Shown here: positions 8,596 to 16,507 of the stretch, one piece after another | Numbering within the stretch: position 1 is the first letter of the stretch | Layout of the letters: the number at the start of each line of letters is the position of its first letter | DNA from: an uncultured Pirellula sp. | GTDB lineage: Bacteria > Planctomycetota > Planctomycetia > Pirellulales > Pirellulaceae | Direction: 5' to 3' | Assembly (NCBI GenBank): GCA_903892355.1 | Contig: CAITIE010000121.1 | Span: 46,495-110,494 of the forward strand | Length of the DNA: 64,000 nucleotides | Program-made: the position numbers and the translations under genes | Notes under the pieces: generated by a model | Databases searched by the model: none | What the model was told of the DNA's origin: nothing | What the model saw: the letters and a program-made list of their open reading frames with translations, nothing else

Positions 8596-9125
8596 CGAAA
8601 GGAGTCTCCCTGAAAAGAATGAAGAGAAAATGAATATTTGACGGCAATCACCACAAAGAATCCCCTTACGAGGCTCTTATAAAAGAATTAAACCCGTAAT
8701 CAATGTAATGGTTTCGCAATTCTTGAGTCAATCGAATTGGGGGGTTGCCAAGAAAAATACAATGCAAATCGGCGAATCACTGTATCAGCTGCAATCATTC
8801 AAGTCACGATCAGAGACCCTAATTCAGCCCCCAAACGGGTCTCGCTCGGTGGCTGTTCCGCCCGTCTTCAAGGTTGCATTTCGAGGTGCCTCTCGCCTCG
8901 ATGATGACGACTCCGATCCGAAGGGATCGATCGCACTCTACAAACCTTTGACTCCGTAATCGCTTTCCAAAAAACGCGTAGACGCCAAGGAATTTGCTCC
9001 TAAGCTATGGAGAAGCGTCGACAAGATACCGCGTGATCCCAGTCCGATTCGCCGGTAAAACCACCAAGAGAAATCCGCGACGCTATCCCTTCTCCGAACT
9101 TGTCGCCAACGGGTTGTCCGCATCG
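8596..9125. promoter_or_regulatory. divergent intergenic region upstream of DUF1559 and the TPR gene
   Basis: This 530-base gap lies between two divergent genes and must hold the promoters of both. The left 100 bases are A/T-rich (for example ttataaaagaattaaacccgt near 8678), as expected for the DUF1559 promoter. An 83-codon open frame at 8708-8959 has no recognisable protein features. I see no riboswitch-like fold or strong inverted repeat. Confidence 0.4.
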
Positions 9126-10484
9126 ATGAACCTACTTTCTCGAAAAGCCAGCCCGATCCGTCTGCTACTTTTGCTGGCCGTTTTGTTACCTCTCTCTTGG
9201 TTCGCTTGGCAAAGAAATCAATTCAACTCCGCTTTGTCAAACGCGCAGCGGTTGATCCTGAATCAGGAAAATTTTTGGGCGATCGAGTCGCTGCGGAAGA
9301 CCGAACAACGGTTTGGCTTCCACCCAGAAACATCCCTGCTGATGGCTCGCGCGAATCGCTACTTGGGGAAATCCGACGAGTTCCGACGCTCTTTGGACCA
9401 CGCCATCGATGCCGGTTTGCCAGCGAAACGCGCCCAGCAAGAGGAGCTCCTCTACAAAGCTCAACGGGGCGAACTTCCTGATGTGGTTCTCCAAATGAGC
9501 AAGCTGATGCAGGAATCGGAGGACCAGTTCGAAGCCGCTTCGATCGCGCTTTCTTATGGCTTACTTGTCCGAAATGACTACGCGGGCATCAACGATGTCT
9601 TGATGCTGTGGCAATCGCATGACCCGAAATCACCGTGGATACCACTATTTCGTGGGATGATCTTGTTATCGCGACGCGAATGGAAAGGGGCTCGCGATCT
9701 GCTTGAACCTGCACGCGAAAGCAACCCCAGCTTTGTACCGTTCTATGCCAACCTCGGAACCGCATACCTGGGCCTCAATGAAAGCGAAAAGGCCGTTCGC
9801 GTCTTGGAACGATACCTTGAAAGCCTTCCAGACGATGCGGATGCTTCCTTAAAACTCGCTAGCGCCCTGCGCCAAACGGGTCGATCCCAGGAGGCGCTCC
9901 AGGTTCTCATGAGGGTTGTTCCCAAGGGGGAACCGCCACACGACATCCTCTTGGAAATTGCGAAAATCAACGTTGAGAACGGGGAAAGCCAACAAGCCAT
10001 CGATCGGTTGGCGGGTATTGCTCGCTCATGGCCCGAAGACGTCCCGGTCGCGACGGTGCTGAGCCAAGCCTACCAGCAGCTCGGTGACGAAGAAAAAGCG
10101 ACGCTTTACGCGACGTTTGCCGACCAAGGACAAAAAGAATTGACGAGCGCCGATGAAAAACTGTTTGCTCTCCTGAGCCAGCCACAACGCTCTGCGAAAG
10201 CATGTTATGAACTTGGTCACATCCTGCTTCACAAACAATCTCGACTTCATGGGGTTTACTGGTTAGAAGCTGCCCTAAAAATCGATGAAGGTTTCATCCC
10301 CGCCCACCAAGACATGATCACCTTTTACACGCGAACCAACCAACCGCAACTCGCCGCAGTTCACCAGCGCTACATCGATCGCTTGACGAGTACCGATCGC
10401 CCAAATAACACAGGCGGAAAAAATGGATCGGGGGCGGGCGATTCGGGTACCACGCAAAACCCAACAGGGTTATCGCAACCATGA
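9126..10484 (+). CDS. membrane-anchored TPR protein
   Basis: This encodes 452 residues. A single N-terminal membrane helix (IRLLLLLAVLLPLSWFAW) is followed by many TPR helices, such as SFVPFYANLGTAYLGLNESE, ADASLKLASALRQTGRSQEA and VATVLSQAYQQLGDEEKATL, and a Gly/Ser-rich tail. I chose the ATG at 9126, just before the membrane helix; the frame is open from 8994. Its last codons overlap the CRTAC1 lipoprotein by four bases (ATGA), so the two are translationally coupled. The pairing suggests an envelope complex in which the TPR array holds partners for the lipoprotein. That role is inferred. Confidence 0.8.
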   Translation: MNLLSRKASPIRLLLLLAVLLPLSWFAWQRNQFNSALSNAQRLILNQENFWAIESLRKTEQRFGFHPETSLLMARANRYLGKSDEFRRSLDHAIDAGLPAKRAQQEELLYKAQRGELPDVVLQMSKLMQESEDQFEAASIALSYGLLVRNDYAGINDVLMLWQSHDPKSPWIPLFRGMILLSRREWKGARDLLEPARESNPSFVPFYANLGTAYLGLNESEKAVRVLERYLESLPDDADASLKLASALRQTGRSQEALQVLMRVVPKGEPPHDILLEIAKINVENGESQQAIDRLAGIARSWPEDVPVATVLSQAYQQLGDEEKATLYATFADQGQKELTSADEKLFALLSQPQRSAKACYELGHILLHKQSRLHGVYWLEAALKIDEGFIPAHQDMITFYTRTNQPQLAAVHQRYIDRLTSTDRPNNTGGKNGSGAGDSGTTQNPTGLSQP

Positions 10485-12286
10485 TCCCTATCCGGATGCA
10501 GACGCTCCGCACACCTATTCGCTTGATCGCACTCTTAGGAATATCGCTAGGAGGTTTAGCTGTAATTGGATCTGGATGCAGTCGTTCATCGCCAAACGCC
10601 ACCTTCGATCGACGAGACCCACCGAAAAACGGCGAGTCCACCCAACCGGATTCCGCAGACCGTTTCGATTTTGCAGAGGTTCCTGAGGCTCTTCCGGCAA
10701 GCATCTTTCGCGATGGCAATGAAGCGGGACTGTTCGCATTGCTCGAAACCACCGGAGGTGGAAACGCCATCTTCGACTTCGATCGGGATGGACAACTCGA
10801 CGTCCTCGGCTCGGGCGGTGGATACGCCGATGTTCCTGCCAAACGGATGTTAGGGCACAACGGCCATCTCTATCGCGGGCTCCGCGAGTTCGCATTTTTG
10901 GACACCACCAACGCCTCCCGCATCGACCTTTCGCGTCACTTCAATGCAGCGATCATCGCCAGCGATTACGACAACGATGGCTTCACCGATTTTCTAGCTA
11001 CCGGCTACGACGCGATCCAATGGTTTCACAACCAAGGGGACGGGACGTTTGAGCAAGTGACCATGATCGAGGACACTCGCTGGAGCAGCAGTGCTGCGAT
11101 GCTCGATGCCGACGGAGACGGGGATCTCGATCTCTACGTCGTCCATTACGCGGACTGGTCTTTCGATCACAATCCGTTTTGCCCATCGCATGCCGACCCC
11201 AATCGACGCGACTACTGTGGGCCAACCGATTTCTCGGGGCTGAGCGATTCCCTTTATGAAAACATGGGAGACGGTACGTTCATCGAGCGGACACAGGAAT
11301 GCCTGGACCCGATCGCACTGCGTGGGCTGGGAGTTCTCGCCGCCGATCTGGATGGGGATCGCGACACGGATATTTATGTCGCCAACGACGTTGAGCAGAA
11401 CTTGCTCTACCGCAACGACACCCTTACGGGTTCCACCGTTCGCACCTCCACCGGCGCCCCAAGCCCGAATGCCTGGACGAACAAGCACTGGACCGAAATG
11501 GGACGGCGATCCGGGGTCGCATGCGACGACAAGGGAAGGCCCGAAGGGAGCATGGGGATCGCTCTCGGTGATTTCAATCTGGATGGCAAACTCGACCTTT
11601 GGGTCACCAATTACCAAAACGAGCTGAACGCTCTCTATCGCAACAACGGGAATTTGAGCTTCGCGTATGCATCGAAAAATGCCCGCATCGCGGCTACCGA
11701 CGAATCGAGCGTCAGCTGGGGAACCGCCTTTCTCGATGCCGATCTCGACGGGGACGAAGACCTCGTCGTGATCAACGGCCATTTAGAACGCTACTCGAGC
11801 TACTACCAGCAGCGCCCTCAATTCCTCGAGAACGTCGATGGCAAGTACTTCACGCTCAGCCATCCAGAGTCGGAGTATTTTCGACAAGCCCAATCTGGGA
11901 GAGGTTTGGCCATCGCGGACTTCAATCGCGATGGACGCATGGACTTTGTAGTCACACGCATCGGCGCACCCCATGCCCTGGTGCAGAATCGTTCCAAGCC
12001 GCTCGGCCGATATCTAACCGTGCGGCTGGTGGGTAGCGTGAGCAACCGCGATGCGATCGGAGCGACGATCACGTTGCAAGTGGGCGACCGAGCATGGGTC
12101 CGTCAAGTTATCGGTGGTGGCTCGTATGCATCCACCAGCGATCGCGCGATCCATTTTGGAATCCCGAACCATCTCGAAGGCAACCAAGGCCAATTGAAGA
12201 TCGCATGGCCTAGTGGATTGGACACTATCATCACCGTAGACTCGTGGGAGCAAGAGCTAATAGCGATTGAATCGCAAACGCCCTAG
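10481..12286 (+). CDS. CRTAC1 / ASPIC-UnbV lipoprotein with FG-GAP repeats
   Basis: The 601-residue product has a lipoprotein signal ending in IGSGC (Cys33). FG-GAP/VCBS repeats follow, with Ca2+-binding loops such as DFDRDGQLDV, DYDNDGFTDF, DADGDGDLDL, DLDGDRDTDI, DFNLDGKLDL, DADLDGDEDL and DFNRDGRMDF, forming a beta-propeller. The C-terminus (RYLTVRLVG, DAIGATITLQVG, VIGGGSYAS, HFGI, LKIAWPSG) is the ASPIC/UnbV domain. The protein should sit on the outside of a membrane. Such genes are frequent in planctomycetes and are often paired with TPR genes, as here with a 4-base overlap. The ligand is unknown. Confidence 0.92.
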   Translation: MIPIRMQTLRTPIRLIALLGISLGGLAVIGSGCSRSSPNATFDRRDPPKNGESTQPDSADRFDFAEVPEALPASIFRDGNEAGLFALLETTGGGNAIFDFDRDGQLDVLGSGGGYADVPAKRMLGHNGHLYRGLREFAFLDTTNASRIDLSRHFNAAIIASDYDNDGFTDFLATGYDAIQWFHNQGDGTFEQVTMIEDTRWSSSAAMLDADGDGDLDLYVVHYADWSFDHNPFCPSHADPNRRDYCGPTDFSGLSDSLYENMGDGTFIERTQECLDPIALRGLGVLAADLDGDRDTDIYVANDVEQNLLYRNDTLTGSTVRTSTGAPSPNAWTNKHWTEMGRRSGVACDDKGRPEGSMGIALGDFNLDGKLDLWVTNYQNELNALYRNNGNLSFAYASKNARIAATDESSVSWGTAFLDADLDGDEDLVVINGHLERYSSYYQQRPQFLENVDGKYFTLSHPESEYFRQAQSGRGLAIADFNRDGRMDFVVTRIGAPHALVQNRSKPLGRYLTVRLVGSVSNRDAIGATITLQVGDRAWVRQVIGGGSYASTSDRAIHFGIPNHLEGNQGQLKIAWPSGLDTIITVDSWEQELIAIESQTP

Positions 12287-12342
12287 TTAGTGTGCGGCAT
12301 CTCGCCGAAAACCAAGCCCAACAAGCCCAACTTTTTCTGAGA

Positions 12343-13170
12343 CTACGCTTTTTTCCGGAACTGCTCGAGCAATCGGCCGGGGCTGCCCATGATGTTGTAT
12401 CCCGAGTCGACGTGGAGTATTTCGCCGGTGATGCCGTTGCTGTAGGAACTCAGCAGGTACGATCCCGATCGCCCTACTTCTTCGTGAGTAACACAACGAC
12501 CGAGGGGCGCCACGTAGTCGTAGTACTCTTGCATTTCCCCGACCCCAGCCGCAACGCCCGCTAGTGTTTTGAGTGGACCGGCGCTGACCGCATTAACACG
12601 GATACCGCTGGGGCCCATGTCATAAGCGAGATAACGAACGGTGGCATCGAGCGCCGCCTTGCAAATCCCCATCACGTTGTACCCCGGAACGCATTTCTCG
12701 CCCCCGAAGTAGGTCATGGTCAAAACCGACGCATCGCTATTCAAAATCGGACGAGCCGCATTGGTGACCGAGATCAAACTATAAACGCTGACATCCATCG
12801 CTAACTTGAACCCTGCGCGACTGGTCTCGACCGTATCGCGGGTCAAATCGTCGCGATCGGCGAATGCGATCGAGTGGAGCAGGAAGTCGATCTTACCGAG
12901 TTCACGACCAGCCATCTCCATAAACTCGTTCACCTGCGCGTCGTCTTGAACGTCCAGAGGCTTTAGAAATGCTGTTTGCGAAGGATACGCATCGACGCAC
13001 TTGGAGACACGCATTCGGTTCTTCTTCTTTTCATCATCCGCCTTGTCGGGCAAATGGGAGAAGCCGCACACGCCACCTTGGTCCATGATCTCTTTGGCGA
13101 TTGCCCATGCGATCGAGCGATCGTTAGCGACCCCGAGGATCAAGCCTTTCTTTCCTTCGAACAACTTCAT
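12343..13170 (-). CDS. fabI: enoyl-[acyl-carrier-protein] reductase (NADH)
   Basis: FabI performs the last reduction of the fatty-acid elongation cycle. The 275-residue product is a divergent short-chain dehydrogenase with the FabI N-terminus KKGLILGVANDRSIAWAIAK and the active-site pair Tyr154 (TYFGG) and Tyr164-x6-Lys171. It also has IRVNAVSAGPLKTLAG and the C-terminal ITGEILHVDSGYNIMG. The ATG at 13170 is preferred over a TTG three codons upstream. It is convergent with the CRTAC1 gene with 56 bases between them and no obvious terminator, and dus lies upstream. Compared with E. coli FabI there is a charged insertion (ADDEKKKNR) near residue 44. Confidence 0.95.
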   Translation of the reverse strand: MKLFEGKKGLILGVANDRSIAWAIAKEIMDQGGVCGFSHLPDKADDEKKKNRMRVSKCVDAYPSQTAFLKPLDVQDDAQVNEFMEMAGRELGKIDFLLHSIAFADRDDLTRDTVETSRAGFKLAMDVSVYSLISVTNAARPILNSDASVLTMTYFGGEKCVPGYNVMGICKAALDATVRYLAYDMGPSGIRVNAVSAGPLKTLAGVAAGVGEMQEYYDYVAPLGRCVTHEEVGRSGSYLLSSYSNGITGEILHVDSGYNIMGSPGRLLEQFRKKA

Positions 13171-13297
13171 AGAACCCAAGCCTTTCGTAGCGATAAGTAG
13201 CGTTCTGCGGGGAACCGTTCGGTACCCGCCATCAAGGTATCACCAGCCTGAACTCGCACTGCGAATGCCGACTGGCCAAACGTAGAGTAACGATCGA

Positions 13298-14602
13298 TCA
13301 ACAAACTCCACAACCCCCATCTTTATCCGAGGAGTCACGGGGGGCACACTCGGCACCGATGAGTTCTTCGCGGGATAGCTCATCAGGCGAGGAAGCATTG
13401 CGGGCCGCTTGTTGGGTTTCGAGGATCGCGTCCAAATCCGATTGTCGCGGGAAGTATTTCTCAACCACAGCGTAGAATTGGTCTTGGGTCTCTACGCGGG
13501 AGATGTGGGCTCGAAAGTGGCGTGCGCCCGGTTTGCTTTGAGCATAGCAACATGCAAATTTTCGCATCAACATGGTACCGCGATGCGCCCCGAATCGCTC
13601 GACCACCAAATCGTAGTGGTGCAACATGATTTCCCGCTGCTGGTCGATCGTAGGATCTGGCGGCACTGGACGCCCTTCGAGCGCCGCAGCGGCTTGCGCG
13701 AACAACCATGGCTTGCCCAGCGAAGCCCTCGCGATCATGATCCCATCGACGTTGTAATGTTCGAAGGCATGGACGACTTGCTCTGCCGTTTCGAGATCCC
13801 CATTGCCGATGATCGGCATCCGATTCAGATGCTGCTTGATCTCGGAGATCCTATCCCAATCCGCGGAGCCCTTGAAAAAATCTTCCGCAGTCCGACCGTG
13901 CACCGTAAGGGCCGCGGCTCCCGCTCGCTCGACCGTCTTAGCGACATTGATATAGTTCATCGAATCGCGGGTGCACCCCAATCGCATTTTCGCAGTAACG
14001 GGTGTCGGGTGGCAGGCTTCCACCAATCGGGAGATGATCGCGTACATGCGATCTGGGTCTCGAAGCAAGTACGATCCGCTATGGGCTTTTTCTGTGACTT
14101 GCTTGACCGGACATCCAAAATTGATGTCGACGACACTGACCTGATACTCCTCGACCAACCGACGTCCAACTTTGGCCATCGTCTCAGGGTCGTTGTCCCA
14201 AATCTGCACCGCGAGAGGTCTCGGCTCGTCCTTGATCCCCCACAACCGATCCGGATGTTCGCAATCATGTTCGTCGAGCCACACAAAACCGCGAGCGTTG
14301 ACCATCTCGGTCGCTTGCAGCCCGGCTCCTCCAAACTCGCGAACAATCTGCCGAAACGCAAAATTCGTGTAGCCCGCCATAGGGGCTTGGAAGATCGGTG
14401 GGTAGACTTCCAAGTCGCCGATTTGGATCGGAGAAAGCGTCCGGGAGAGCCGAGGCTGCGAACCGCCTTGCTCATTCCTATTCCCATGGCCTGTGTTTTC
14501 ATAGCCCGAGTTTTCATCACCCGGGGCACCGGCATCCGACCTGGGTTTTGACCCAGGATTCGCTTCGAAGTTCGCAACAGGTGATCCGGGAAGTGAGTCC
14601 AT
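13298..14602 (-). CDS. dus: tRNA-dihydrouridine synthase, DusB-like
   Basis: Dus enzymes reduce uridines in tRNA D-loops with FMN and NADPH. The domain starts at about residue 58 and shows the FMN barrel signatures IFQAPMAGYTNFAFR and DINFGCPVKQV (catalytic Cys164). It continues with SGSYLLRDP, PVTAKMRLG, LTVHGRTAEDFFKGSADW, IIGNGD and GIMIARASLGKPWLF. The first 57 residues are a low-complexity Gly/Asn/Glu stretch (GDENSGYENTGHGN) absent from typical Dus, apparently built from short repeated codons. A short acidic tail follows the C-terminal helical domain. It is divergent from the DUF4416 gene with only 84 bases between starts. Confidence 0.92.
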   Translation of the reverse strand: MDSLPGSPVANFEANPGSKPRSDAGAPGDENSGYENTGHGNRNEQGGSQPRLSRTLSPIQIGDLEVYPPIFQAPMAGYTNFAFRQIVREFGGAGLQATEMVNARGFVWLDEHDCEHPDRLWGIKDEPRPLAVQIWDNDPETMAKVGRRLVEEYQVSVVDINFGCPVKQVTEKAHSGSYLLRDPDRMYAIISRLVEACHPTPVTAKMRLGCTRDSMNYINVAKTVERAGAAALTVHGRTAEDFFKGSADWDRISEIKQHLNRMPIIGNGDLETAEQVVHAFEHYNVDGIMIARASLGKPWLFAQAAAALEGRPVPPDPTIDQQREIMLHHYDLVVERFGAHRGTMLMRKFACCYAQSKPGARHFRAHISRVETQDQFYAVVEKYFPRQSDLDAILETQQAARNASSPDELSREELIGAECAPRDSSDKDGGCGVC

Positions 14603-14686
14603 GCGTAATAATTTAACCGCTCCACCCGCTTCCCCCTAGCCCAACCACCCCTCTTCCACCAACCCGCCGTATCAGCGACTCCACCC

Positions 14687-15370
14687 ATGGGACTCTCCAA
14701 GAACCACCCTCCATGCGTGCCGTTTGTTGCGGTTTTCTGCAGTGAAATCGATGGTTTGGAGCAAGCTTGGAGCCTTCTCGAAGACCGATTTGGAAAGATC
14801 GCCGACCTGAGCCCCGCTTTCGATTTTATCGAGTCCGAGTACTATCACGCCACGATGTTAACACCATTATCACTACCGGGGTTATCACTACCGGGGTTAT
14901 CACTACCGGGGCCAGCATCACCGTCGGTGTTGTCGCCGTCGGGTAGTTTGCCACACGTGGGGCTCAAGAAGCAACTCGCGGTTTTTGATTCCTGGTACGA
15001 TCCCGCGTCGATGTCGGAGGACAAACTGCTGACCAACCAAATCGAAACCAAACTCGGGATGGAACTTGTCAATGCCGGAACCATCCCCCATGGTGTGGTT
15101 CGTCCGATCAACATCGACCCAGGTTATGTGAGCATGACCAAATTGGTATTAGCCTCCACCAAGAACAGAGAGCACCGTATCTATCTCCGCGACGGGATCT
15201 ACGCCGAAGTCACCTTGGCGTTTCGCGATCAGGATTGGCAACCGATGCCGTGGACCTACGCAGACTACCAGCGGAGAGACGTACGGGATTTTCTCAAGCT
15301 AGCCCGTAGCCGTTTTTCGGTAGCGGTCGCACAGCGTCTTCGTAACGAAAAGGCTTCGAGCCACTCATGA
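14687..15370 (+). CDS. DUF4416 family protein with repeat insertion
   Basis: The 227-residue product carries the two halves of DUF4416: the N-terminal PFVAVFCSEIDGLEQAWSLL and FDFIESEYYHATM, and the C-terminal LLTNQIETKLG, NIDPGYVSMTKLVLASTKN, RIYLRDGIYAEVTL and WTYADYQRRD. Between them, residues about 59-84 are LSLPG repeats and a Ser/Pro stretch that the family normally lacks, encoded by three exact 15-bp copies. DUF4416 has no established function. It overlaps the next gene by ATGA, so it is coupled to the WecA/TagO-type transferase, which hints at an envelope role. Confidence 0.85.
   Translation: MGLSKNHPPCVPFVAVFCSEIDGLEQAWSLLEDRFGKIADLSPAFDFIESEYYHATMLTPLSLPGLSLPGLSLPGPASPSVLSPSGSLPHVGLKKQLAVFDSWYDPASMSEDKLLTNQIETKLGMELVNAGTIPHGVVRPINIDPGYVSMTKLVLASTKNREHRIYLRDGIYAEVTLAFRDQDWQPMPWTYADYQRRDVRDFLKLARSRFSVAVAQRLRNEKASSHS
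14867..14911 (+). repeat. 3 x 15-bp in-frame tandem repeat
   Basis: The unit ttatcactaccgggg occurs three times without change, encoding LSLPG repeats inside the DUF4416 domain. The period is a multiple of three, so copy number can vary without breaking the frame. Confidence 0.95.
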
Positions 15371-16500
15371 GCACCAACGTCGTTATCGCCTTGATCATCG
15401 TCTCGGTGATCCCATCCTGGGTTCTCTCGTGGCTAGCGGTCGGCTGGATCCAGCGGCATGCTGCGAGGCTAGGATTGCTCGATAAGCCTAATGCGAGAAA
15501 AGTTCATACCACACCGATACCGCTCGGGGGAGGGCTCGGCATTTGGTTCGGCGTTGCGTCGGTCTTTGCCATGGGAACACTCGCGATCGCACTCTGCTCA
15601 TGGAATCCAGACCTAGCTTCGCGATTCCTTCCAGAGTCGATCGCTGTCTATATACCCGGACTCGTATCGCGAGCCGGGTCGCTCTGGTTCCTCATCGGTG
15701 GCGGAACCATCGTCATGATTTTGGGACTCATGGATGATCGGTTTGGCCTCGACTGGAAGCTCCGATTGGGTATCGAGTTTGGCGTTGCTGCAGCCGTTGT
15801 CTATGGTCTCAACTTGCATCTGACCGCGTACATCGATATTCCATGGCTGACCCCGCTGCTGAGTGTTCTCTGGATCGTGATGCTGATCAACTCCTTCAAT
15901 ATGCTCGACAACATGGATGCCCTTAGCGGGGGTGTCGCTGCGATCATCTGCGCCATGCTGTCGGTCATGCTTCTTTCCACGCAGGAATCGAGCCAAGGCC
16001 AACCGCAACTTTTTGTGGCAGCGATGATGCTGACATTGCTCGGTGGATTGCTGGGGTTCTTAAAACACAACTGGCCTCCCGCGAAAATTTTCATGGGGGA
16101 TGCTGGGAGCTACTTCGTCGGATACTGGATCGCGGTATCAACACTTCTCTCCACGTATGCGGGGGTCAAAGGTTCGGCGCCACATGCGGTTCTGGCACCT
16201 TTGTGCCTATTGGCTATCCCGCTCTACGATATGATCAGTGTTATCTCCATACGCCTCAGCGAAGGTCGCAGTCCGTTCCAAGCGGACAAGAAACACTTTT
16301 CGCATCGTTTGGTGGAACTGGGCATGAGCAAAAAGCAGGCGGTCGGCACCATCTATCTCGCCACGTTGACATGCTCGCTAGGTGCCTTAATCTTGCCTCG
16401 AACCGATTGGATCGGCGCCGGGATCGTGATCGCGATCGTGCTGGCCATGCTCGCCTTGATCGGCCTCCTGGAAAGCTTGACCGCAGGGCCGAAAGCATAA
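15367..16500 (+). CDS. undecaprenyl-phosphate sugar-1-phosphate transferase (WecA/TagO family)
   Basis: This polytopic membrane enzyme of 377 residues transfers a UDP-sugar 1-phosphate, usually GlcNAc-1-P, to undecaprenyl phosphate to start a surface polysaccharide. Signatures in order are RKVHTTPIPLGGGLGIW, GLMDDRFGLDW, NSFNMLDNMDAL, FLKHNWPPAKIFMGDAGS and FQADKKHFSHRL. The Asp-rich motifs and the His loop are the Mg2+ and UDP-sugar sites of the PNPT family. It begins within the stop of DUF4416 (ATGA) and ends 7 bases before the O-antigen-ligase-like gene. The three probably form one operon for a lipid-linked glycan. The sugar specificity is not certain. Confidence 0.92.
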   Translation: MSTNVVIALIIVSVIPSWVLSWLAVGWIQRHAARLGLLDKPNARKVHTTPIPLGGGLGIWFGVASVFAMGTLAIALCSWNPDLASRFLPESIAVYIPGLVSRAGSLWFLIGGGTIVMILGLMDDRFGLDWKLRLGIEFGVAAAVVYGLNLHLTAYIDIPWLTPLLSVLWIVMLINSFNMLDNMDALSGGVAAIICAMLSVMLLSTQESSQGQPQLFVAAMMLTLLGGLLGFLKHNWPPAKIFMGDAGSYFVGYWIAVSTLLSTYAGVKGSAPHAVLAPLCLLAIPLYDMISVISIRLSEGRSPFQADKKHFSHRLVELGMSKKQAVGTIYLATLTCSLGALILPRTDWIGAGIVIAIVLAMLALIGLLESLTAGPKA

Positions 16501-16507
16501 GCTCCCA

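Noticed and set aside
8708..8959. 83-codon plus-strand open frame in the divergent gap
   Set aside because: No ribosome-binding site, signal peptide or domain, and it lies in the promoter region.
10994..11782. 262-codon minus-strand open frame
   Set aside because: It mirrors the Asp-rich FG-GAP repeats, which produce Val/Ile-rich antisense frames.
13409..14551. 380-codon plus-strand open frame
   Set aside because: It is the mirror of dus, which has every family motif on the other strand.
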